From: Bacteroidia bacterium
GTDB taxonomy: Bacteria; Bacteroidota; Bacteroidia; Flavobacteriales; Flavobacteriaceae
Assembly (NCBI GenBank): GCA_030430385.1
Contig: JAUIFO010000002.1
Span: 248,001-312,000 of the forward strand
Reading direction: 5' to 3'
Length of the DNA: 64,000 nt
Shown here: positions 7,809 through 15,700 of the stretch, piece by piece
Position numbering within the stretch: position 1 is the first letter of the stretch
Layout: every line of letters begins with the position of its first letter
Position numbers and translations under genes: made by a program
Notes under the pieces: model-generated
The model's input: the letters and a program-made list of their open reading frames with translations, nothing else
Database searches by the model: none
What the model was told of the DNA's origin: nothing

Positions 7809-9149
7809 ATGGTTAAAATACAAGAACCAAATGAAGATGTAATAACAGAAGGTTCGATTGTTATTACAGAAGACTTAAGTATCAATAAAAATATACCAAA
7901 AAGTGTATATGATAACTTACCAGAACCACTCAATGAGTTAACAAATTCTTTCACGGATAGAGAAAAGGATATTGTTTTACTATCCACATTAGGAGTATTA
8001 AGTGCAACAATGCCTAATGTTTATGGCGTGTATGCTGGAAGAACAATTTTCACAAACCTTTATGTTTTTATTATTGCACCACCAGCATCAGGTAAAGGAG
8101 AGATGGTATGGTCTAAAAATTTAATTGATCCTATACACGACAGGTTAGTTATGAGAAGTAAAATGGAAATCCTAGAATACAGAAGAAACTCAAATAGTGC
8201 TAGTCCTGAACCCAAATTGAAGGTTAAACTTTTGCCAGGAAATGTAAGCTCTGCAAAATGTTATTCTCATTTAGAAGATTCTGATGATAGTTTGTTGATT
8301 TTTGAGACAGAAGCTGACTCTTTGTCCAATATGTTGAAACAAGAATGGGGAGATTTTTCAGATATTTTGAGAAAGGCATTTCAACACGAACATTGTTCAA
8401 TTAGTAGAAGTGATAGGCATTATGAAGTAAAAACTCCTAAAATGTCATTAGTATTATCAGGAACGCCAAACCAATTAAAACCACTTATAGATTCAAAAGA
8501 GAATGGTTTGTATAGTAGGTTTATGTTTTATTCTTTTGATGATATCCAAGGGTGGAAGGATGTTTCTCCAATGAGCCACAGAACTAACCACAATGACTTG
8601 TTTTCAGATAAAGGTCAAGAAATTCTAATGTTATATGACAAACTTAAAGGGTTGGATAGTTTAGAAATTATTTTAGCAGAAGAACAATGGGATATATTTC
8701 AGCAACAGATGCATTTAGCTACTAATATTATTATTGGTAGTAATAAAGTAGAGTTTTTGTCAGTAGTAAAAAGGCTTGGATTGATTTTCTTTAGAATATG
8801 TATGATTTTGACTGTTTTGAGAAATAAAGACTTAATTACTGATGAGACTAAATCTTTAACAGCTAATGATGAGGATGTTAGAACAGGGGTTAGCTTAATA
8901 AAAACCTTAATTGACCATTCACTATTTCTGTTTGACAAGTATCAAAAAAATGCTATTGTGTTACCTATGAGAGAAAGGCTTTTATATAATGAATTACCTT
9001 CAGATTTCAGAAGGGGTAAAGGATTAGAAATTGCCACACAATTAAATATTGCAGAAAGAACATACGATGATATTTTAAAAAGGTGGATAGAGATTAAAAT
9101 CCTTCAAAAAGTATGTCATGGTCTTTATAGAAAATTAGGAATAAAATAA
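7809..9149 (+). CDS. DUF3987 (YfjI-like) P-loop protein
   Basis: This 446-residue protein has the DUF3987 layout common on Bacteroidota mobile elements. A Walker A-like loop APPASGKGE lies at about 90-98 (Gly replaces the usual Ser/Thr after GK), and a Walker B-like SLLIFETEAD at 161-170. A sensor-like LVLSGTPNQL follows near 215, and a C-terminal winged-helix-like region (LEIATQLNIAERTYDDIL). Such proteins are thought to act as primase/helicase-like replication factors of mobile elements; that role is family inference. A 9-bp repeat array and a terminator follow it. Confidence 0.8.
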   Translation: MVKIQEPNEDVITEGSIVITEDLSINKNIPKSVYDNLPEPLNELTNSFTDREKDIVLLSTLGVLSATMPNVYGVYAGRTIFTNLYVFIIAPPASGKGEMVWSKNLIDPIHDRLVMRSKMEILEYRRNSNSASPEPKLKVKLLPGNVSSAKCYSHLEDSDDSLLIFETEADSLSNMLKQEWGDFSDILRKAFQHEHCSISRSDRHYEVKTPKMSLVLSGTPNQLKPLIDSKENGLYSRFMFYSFDDIQGWKDVSPMSHRTNHNDLFSDKGQEILMLYDKLKGLDSLEIILAEEQWDIFQQQMHLATNIIIGSNKVEFLSVVKRLGLIFFRICMILTVLRNKDLITDETKSLTANDEDVRTGVSLIKTLIDHSLFLFDKYQKNAIVLPMRERLLYNELPSDFRRGKGLEIATQLNIAERTYDDILKRWIEIKILQKVCHGLYRKLGIK

Positions 9150-9151
9150 TC

Positions 9152-9187
9152 TGCAAGCATTGCAGTTTTTGCAAAGTTTGCAAAACA
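9152..9187. repeat. Second four-copy 9-bp periodic TGCA array
   Basis: TGCA begins at 9152, 9161, 9170 and 9179, again exactly 9 bp apart, starting 3 nt after the DUF3987 stop. Same motif and period as 6825-6860, so this is a repeated element and not chance composition. It lies directly upstream of a terminator hairpin. Confidence 0.75.
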
Positions 9188-9192
9188 ACATT

Positions 9193-9230
9193 AAAAGCGA
9201 GAGTCATTAGGGCTCTCGCTTTTTCTTTTT
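9193..9230 (+). terminator. Rho-independent terminator after the DUF3987 gene
   Basis: AAAAGCGAGAG (9193-9203) pairs perfectly with CTCTCGCTTTT (9213-9223) and runs into a T-rich tail. It separates the DUF3987 gene from the Sak4-like gene. Confidence 0.9.
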
Positions 9231-9267
9231 AGAAACATAAATATTAACTTTTATAAACATATAAATT

Positions 9268-10140
9268 ATGAACTTAAAACAAAGCAAAAGACAAAACGTA
9301 AAACTTAGATTGGGAATATCTGGTGCAAGTGGTTTTGGTAAAACTCATAGTGCATTATTATTAGCATATGGTATGACTGGAGATTGGTCTAAAATAGCTG
9401 TTGTAGATAGTGAAAACTCTTCTGCATCATTATATTCAGACTTAGGTAATTTCAATGTGTTAGACCTGTCAGCTCCTTATAGTCCTGAAAGATACATAGA
9501 GGCTATTAAAACATGCGAAAATGCTTCTATGGAGGTAATTATTATTGATAGTATTACTCATGAATGGAATGGTACAGGTGGTTGCTTAGATATACATTCT
9601 AAATTAGGAGGTAGATGGCAGGATTGGTCAGTAGTAACGCCAAGACATCAAGCATTTATAGATAAGATACTTCAATCTAGTTGTCACATAATCACTACAG
9701 CTAGAAGAAAAATAGATTATTCGTTAGATGTAGGTTCTAATGGTAAGTCTAAAGTTGTTAAACATGGTACTAAAGAAGTAACACGTGAGGGGTTTGAATA
9801 TGAGCTCACGGTGAATTTTGAGATTGTAAATGACCAGCATTTAGCAAAAGCATCAAAAGATAGAACAAACCTTTTTTCTAATACACATGAATTTGTAATT
9901 AACTCTAAAACAGGAGAGAGACTATTAAAATGGTGTAATGCAGAACCTTTTACAGTAAAAGATGTTATTGAAAAAATTAATAGTGCTTTATCTGTATCAG
10001 AGCTAACAGCTCTTTACAATGACAACCCAGCATTTCAACAAGGTTTACAACCTCAATTTAGAAGTAAAAAAGAACAATTAGAAAAGTTATCTAACCCTCA
10101 AAATTTCAGTACAAATGGAACTACAAATCAAACGCCCTGA
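9268..10140 (+). CDS. Sak4/RecA-like P-loop ATPase (AAA_24 family)
   Basis: The 290-residue protein begins with a RecA-core ATPase: Walker A GASGFGKTHS at 19-28, an acidic AVVDSENSSAS after strand 2, and Walker B VIIIDS at 90-95 followed by THEWNG. This matches phage nucleotide-binding proteins of the Sak4 type, which support single-strand annealing or recombination. The C-terminal ~60 residues are probably a disordered or partner-binding tail. It overlaps the next gene by 26 nt in another frame, implying coupled translation. Confidence 0.82.
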   Translation: MNLKQSKRQNVKLRLGISGASGFGKTHSALLLAYGMTGDWSKIAVVDSENSSASLYSDLGNFNVLDLSAPYSPERYIEAIKTCENASMEVIIIDSITHEWNGTGGCLDIHSKLGGRWQDWSVVTPRHQAFIDKILQSSCHIITTARRKIDYSLDVGSNGKSKVVKHGTKEVTREGFEYELTVNFEIVNDQHLAKASKDRTNLFSNTHEFVINSKTGERLLKWCNAEPFTVKDVIEKINSALSVSELTALYNDNPAFQQGLQPQFRSKKEQLEKLSNPQNFSTNGTTNQTP

Positions 10141-11125
10141 AGGAGAATTAAAGTTAAACCAAGTAACTACCATTACTCTAGAAAGTAGTATGAATAAGCC
10201 TGTATTCAAGCCTAACCCATTTATTGAAGCTAATACTATAGATGTCCAGCTAAATCATCTTAGAAATGATTGTATTGTGCCAGTCTTTAGCAAGGATAAT
10301 GAAAGGACTATAAGTCATAATGAGTTCATTCAAGTAGCTCAAGAATGTGCTAGTGATGTATTTCCTAATCATATTTTTGATGCTCCAGAAATAAGAGTTA
10401 GTCATCAGATTAAAGGTAGAGTTCCAAGTGCTGTTAATAAACCAGTCAAGGAACTATTAGACCATGAGAAGACTATATATTATGAGAGAATGGCTTTTAT
10501 AATTCGTGTTCCAAGTATTACAGAGAAAATTAATGGAAATAATATAGCTTTAACCATTGGAGGAGTTAGAGCATATAATCAAGAGAACTTATACTCAAAA
10601 AAGACTTTTGAGAAGTTTAAGTTTTTTATTGGTTTTCAAAATTTAGTGTGTTGTAATATGTGTGTTTCTAGTGATGGATATGTTGAGGACTTGCGTGCTG
10701 ATAGTTATATTGGGGCGAGAGCAAAACTATTAGAAGTTCTAAAAGCTTATGAAGCTGAGCAACATCTTGATAGTATGAGGAGATTGTCTCAAGAAACTTT
10801 GACTGAACATCAATTTGCTCAGCTCATAGGTAAAGCTAGATTATATAACTATTTACCTAAAAATGATAAACTTCAGATTCCAGAATTGTTACTTAATGAT
10901 GGACAAATCTCTACAGTAGCAAAAGACTATTATCAAGGTGAAAGTTTTTGTAGAAATGAAAATGGAGATATCAATTTATGGAGTTTATACAATCTCTTCA
11001 CAGGAGCTAATAAAAGCTCTTATATAGATACTTTTTTAGATAGAAATGTTAATTCCTTTAAATTTTCCAAAGGATTAGCAAAAGCTCTCAATGGTGATCC
11101 TATGTACCAATGGTTTCTTAGTTGA
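10115..11125 (+). CDS. DUF3871 family protein
   Basis: The 336-residue protein carries the conserved Bacteroidota mobile-element pattern FIEANT, then IVPVFSKDNERTISHNEFI, which I recognise as DUF3871. No enzymatic motif is evident. The start is uncertain: ATG 10115 overlaps the Sak4-like gene by 26 nt, while ATG 10190 (MNKPVFKPNPFIEAN) begins just before the conserved region. I give the longer form. It completes a DUF3987/Sak4/DUF3871 helper set and converges on the defence operon. Confidence 0.75.
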   Translation: MELQIKRPEGELKLNQVTTITLESSMNKPVFKPNPFIEANTIDVQLNHLRNDCIVPVFSKDNERTISHNEFIQVAQECASDVFPNHIFDAPEIRVSHQIKGRVPSAVNKPVKELLDHEKTIYYERMAFIIRVPSITEKINGNNIALTIGGVRAYNQENLYSKKTFEKFKFFIGFQNLVCCNMCVSSDGYVEDLRADSYIGARAKLLEVLKAYEAEQHLDSMRRLSQETLTEHQFAQLIGKARLYNYLPKNDKLQIPELLLNDGQISTVAKDYYQGESFCRNENGDINLWSLYNLFTGANKSSYIDTFLDRNVNSFKFSKGLAKALNGDPMYQWFLS

Positions 11126-11135
11126 GTTGATAATG

Positions 11136-11170
11136 ACCCAGCCTTAATCTATTAAAGGTTGGGTTGTTTA
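11136..11170. terminator. Bidirectional terminator between convergent genes
   Basis: ACCCAGCCTT (11136-11145) pairs with AAGGTTGGGT (11155-11164), one G-T wobble, with short T/A-rich flanks. It lies between the DUF3871 gene and the end of the minus-strand operon and overlaps the last gene's stop codon. Confidence 0.7.
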
Positions 11171-12738
11171 TTATCAAAATGACTGTTAACTCTATCTAAA
11201 CATAATCCAGCAATCATTATGGCTAGCGCTCTTTTATTTGGAGGTATTGAGTTTTTCCTATATGAAATTTGTAAAAATTCCTTTAGTAATCCTAACTGGA
11301 ATTCCCATTTGTCAAACATACCTTTATAAATATTACTTGAGTTAAGAGTAATCCAATTAATTGCATTAATGAAACTATCATTTTTTTCATCTAAATTTAA
11401 AGGCAGTAATTCTATCATTTTTTTTGAATGATTAAATTGTTCTAATATATCTTCAATATTGAAGAATTTTTTAGTGCCATTATCTAAACCTTCTATAAAC
11501 AAATTTGACAATAACCTGCATATATCCATACAGTAATAATCTTCCTTCATCCCTCCAGTGTCTATCAAAAAAGGATCCTCATTGCTTTGAATCATGATGT
11601 TTCGAGAATGTAAATCACCATGGCAAATTGTTATATAATTTGTTTCTTTAATATCCTCGTAATTAATGCTTTTGTATTTATTTTCTTTAATAAAGTTAAG
11701 CAACTCATTAGTACTTACGGACAAATATTCAAAATCTAATAACGGCTCTAACTCTTTGAAAATTGTCTTGACACGAACATATTTTAAGTCATCTTTACTA
11801 AACTTAGAATTAATAAACGAATATTTTTCTTTCCTAGTACGGTTAGCTATATATCTAGAAGAGAGACAATCTCCCTTTAAAAATAAATCCTCAAAGAATT
11901 CTTCAATTTTCTGTTTGGTTGGGTTTGTTTTTAACCAATCAAATAATGTAATACCGTCCAATACATTCTCTATTAAATAAGCAGATGTTCCATTAGCAGA
12001 ATATTCTTCATTTGGAGAGATGTCAATTCTGAATCGAGTAGGAAATTTATTAAAGTACTCTTTAGCCCTATCCATTTCATCTTTAAGAACTGCTTTATCA
12101 TTGGATACTTTTAGAATTGAGGTTTCATTTCCATAACTAAGCTTAAATACAGCGGCACCACTAAAGCCAGAAGACATTCTTTTTATAAAAACATCTTCAC
12201 TAATTTTTTTATCAAACTTAATTTTACGTATAATATTATTAAGGTTATTCTCTCCAATAGATCTGATTTCTACTTTCAATATTATATCATCCTTGTCTAT
12301 TAAACTAAATTGAGATTGCAGGTTGTTCAATAAATGATTTTCTAAAATTCTGTCCACAACTTTTGCTGGAGCATCTTTAGAAATTTTTTCTCCTAAAATG
12401 AAATCATAATCCTTATACATTTGTTCAAACTTTGCAATTGAACCTTTTAATGGTGTAGTTTTTGTGTATATTATTACGTTTATTGGTGTGTCTAGTGTGG
12501 CTATTTTATCCAAAATTAAAATTGCTAAATTCTGAGATGTCTTATCATCATATACATCTAAAACGACATAATCAAATACTTTGGAGTCTAATGCTTTTTC
12601 GAACTCTAGGTGAGTTTCATATTCTTTATAGTCGAACTCAATATCAGGATTTCTTTTCCCAATTAACTTAAATTTAGTTTTTAACTGCCTTCTATCTGTT
12701 TCGCTATCATCACAATGAGCGATTTCAATTGGTTTCAT
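11152..12738 (-). CDS. Receiver domain fused to an APH/ChoK-like kinase
   Basis: The 528-residue protein is a two-part fusion. Residues 1-135 resemble a response-regulator receiver: acidic pair Asp10-Asp11 in CDDSETD and a phospho-acceptor candidate Asp61 in YVVLDVYDD. The distal conserved Lys is not obvious. Residues 180-510 have an aminoglycoside/choline-kinase-like fold: a Gly-rich SSGFSGAAVFKL, ATP-binding Lys210 in SILKVS, catalytic loop HGDLHSRN (373-380) and metal-binding Asp393 in LIDTGG. Kinase residues are intact, so activity is plausible; the substrate is unknown. It is the last gene of the six-gene operon and overlaps the 1654-residue gene by 14 nt, suggesting matched expression and possible physical partnership. 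Confidence 0.75.
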   Translation of the reverse strand: MKPIEIAHCDDSETDRRQLKTKFKLIGKRNPDIEFDYKEYETHLEFEKALDSKVFDYVVLDVYDDKTSQNLAILILDKIATLDTPINVIIYTKTTPLKGSIAKFEQMYKDYDFILGEKISKDAPAKVVDRILENHLLNNLQSQFSLIDKDDIILKVEIRSIGENNLNNIIRKIKFDKKISEDVFIKRMSSGFSGAAVFKLSYGNETSILKVSNDKAVLKDEMDRAKEYFNKFPTRFRIDISPNEEYSANGTSAYLIENVLDGITLFDWLKTNPTKQKIEEFFEDLFLKGDCLSSRYIANRTRKEKYSFINSKFSKDDLKYVRVKTIFKELEPLLDFEYLSVSTNELLNFIKENKYKSINYEDIKETNYITICHGDLHSRNIMIQSNEDPFLIDTGGMKEDYYCMDICRLLSNLFIEGLDNGTKKFFNIEDILEQFNHSKKMIELLPLNLDEKNDSFINAINWITLNSSNIYKGMFDKWEFQLGLLKEFLQISYRKNSIPPNKRALAIMIAGLCLDRVNSHFDNKQPNL

Positions 12739-15700
12739 ATAGTTTGAATTTTATTTCTATCTTAAACTCTTCATTATTCAATTTATGATTTAATTCTCCA
12801 TTATAGTAACTTAAGTCTCTGTTAAATAAGAATAAATTCCCCTTAGGGTTAGGCTCTTTTGTATTTAAATGTGTGCCGTCATTTAAAATAGTTAAAATAA
12901 GTGAATCATCATCGACTTTTGAAGAGAAGGAGATATTTATATTATTAACTTTAACGTCTTCATATGACTTTAAGTCATAATATAATCCTTTTTCATTATT
13001 GTATTTTTGAATATTTTGATAAATAAGAATTAAAAATCTAGATAAAGAGTTTTTACTGTAAAATATAACGTCTTCATCGACTAAATTATACTTTACGGAT
13101 TTGAAGCCTTTATTGTCAAAAATGTTTTTAATAACCGTGTTTAAGCTTGTAGGAATCTCATATAATATATTAAGTAATTCAGCATTTGAAGAATTCCATT
13201 CTTTTTGTTCACTATTTTTAATAAATGTTGAATTTATGGTATTGTAATGTATGTTATAAGTCTTGATTTTTCTTAATACGGAAATAATGTCGGTACTCGC
13301 TTCTCTAATTAAATCTTCAAAACTATTTAGTGAATTTCTATAATTATTTAATTGAGTATAGAAAGTTGTAAATGTTTCGCTGTTAAATACATTTTTTTCT
13401 AGTTTTTCTATCTTGTCAATCGTGGGCATAACAATTGTCTCGATATAACTTTTAGTTATTTCATATTTATTAGAAATGATTGATTGTATATGTTCGTAGA
13501 ACTCTTCATAGGATATTGAGTCCTCACCAAAAATTAATGCATCTCTCAAAGTATCTTCATCTTTATCCAATTTTATCTCATCAAATGAGCTTATCGGCCA
13601 AGGATGATTATTTTCAACTTCGTAAATTTCATTTACATCTTTTTTTAATTTTTTGAATAAATCTAATTGAGAATTTAAGTCATAAATTTCTGATTGCTTA
13701 ATCAACTTTTGATTGTTAAGTCTTATGGTTTGAATAGCATTCTGAGCTTGTAAAGCATTTTTCTGTGTGTTGGTAAAAATTATTTTTGAGGCATCTAATT
13801 TTTTGAATTGATTTTCAAGTTCAATATAAAATTCTATTGAATTATTGTATTTGTTTAGATGCAATGAATTTATGTGGTATAGACAGTTTTGCAACAAGTT
13901 ATTGCTAATTGACTGCTCATCTCTAGATGATTTAATTATTGAGAAAACATTTTTACAATATTCATATTTGTTTGAGGATCTGAGCACGGATATAGCAGAA
14001 TATTTAAATCTAGTTGCTACTTTTCTAGACCTTTCTATATTCTTATATTTTTTTTCAAAAAAAGCAACTAATTCTGATAATTCTAAAACAGCAACTTGTT
14101 TCGAAAAGTACTCCAATAAATATCTGAAATTTTGATAAATTAATGGCTCCTTTTGCATCCAGATAACTTCGTGAGACAAAAAATACAAAATAGAATAAAC
14201 GAACGAATCTGGGTTTTTTATTTCATCTTCATAATTTGTATATAAGTTATAAAGTTTATTAAAAAGTTGAACTCTGTGCTCGGTATTAATTTTAGCATTT
14301 TCTAATAGTTGTTTTAATTCATACATTCCAATTATAAGGCTACTTGAAATTTCATGATGAGTGATTGAGTTTGTCGAGCAGTAGAAATCCACTGGAACCT
14401 TAGGAAGTATATCATAACTTTTAATCTTCAGCCTATCTTTTCTGTCTTTTGAAAATGCTTTCATATATTCGACATTATTCAGTTGGAAAGAATCTAAAGC
14501 TTCATTGTGCTGACATATTGGACAATGTATAGAGTGGTAGAAATATATAGGTAAGTCAAACAAAAATTCAAAAGAGACTGAAATATTAATCGTTCTATCA
14601 ATTAATTGTACTTCGTTTAAATCATCAAAAATTGAAATTTGATTGTTTTCATTTGATGCTATCGTATAATCTACTTGAGTGGATTTTATTTTTTTATAAA
14701 ACTTGTTTTTCTCTTCCTTAAATTGAGAAAACAAAGTGAGCATAAGCAGGTTTTTACTAGCAGGGTTTGAGGCAATTACCTTATTTAACGTACTACCTGT
14801 CAAAGAGCCAAAGTCAATAAAAAGGGCGTTCTCACTGATTTTTTCGTCAGCTTTGTATTCATTAATTTTTATAATTTCATTTATCTTAAAGAAATTATTT
14901 AAAGCTTGCAGGCATTTTAATATTGGCTTATTGTTTTTTTCAGGTATGAGTACTGTAAATTTATCAACGTTATTTAAATTTACCCATGATTCAATACTTT
15001 CTTGTATTTTTCGTATTATCAAAGGGTCATTCAGTATTTTGTCTTTATCTAAATAAAACGTATAGTGCCTGTCATTATATTTTCCCAAATGATCATAATG
15101 TAAGCAATTAGTTCTCTTAAAAAGATTGCTTAATTCATCCGAAAATTCGATATCTCTTTTTCTGTCTTTTACTAATTCATAGTTTGGTGAATAAACAACA
15201 ATGTCGTTTTGTAAATCCACAAAGAGTTTTTCGAGTTGTTTACTTTTACTTGGCTTTGGAGTTTTTTTATCCTCATTATATTTTTGAGAAAGACTTATGA
15301 TTTTTGTTTTTTGTTTCCAAGTTTTTAAAGTGTCGATTTTGTATTTTCTATTATTTAAAAGACATAGAATACAAATGGGATTTGCCTTATCACGTTGAAT
15401 GTGTTTTACCAACCTTCTTATTGTTTCTGATGAAGAAATTAAGGTTGTTAAAATAATAACATTATCATTTCGGTTAAATAATTTAGTCCTTCTTGGTAAT
15501 TCTAGATCAATATCTTCAGTTAAGTCTACAATGTTTTTGTAGCTCAATCCCATTATTCTAGCCAATTCTTTTGCGAGTAGATACTGTTGATTATGGTCAA
15601 TAAAAAGATATGTCTTCTTCTTCTCATATAAGTTTTTTATAAATTGATTTTCTGAAAGAAGAATATAAAGAACTAATGCAAACCCTGTAGAATTATTTTG

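Noticed and set aside
6825..9187. CRISPR array suggested by the regular TGCA repeats
   Set aside because: The units are 9 bp with no spacer of CRISPR length and no cas genes in the window.
11152..12738. Aminoglycoside resistance gene
   Set aside because: Only the phosphotransferase fold is shared; it has a receiver domain and sits in a signalling/defence operon, so a resistance call is unsupported.
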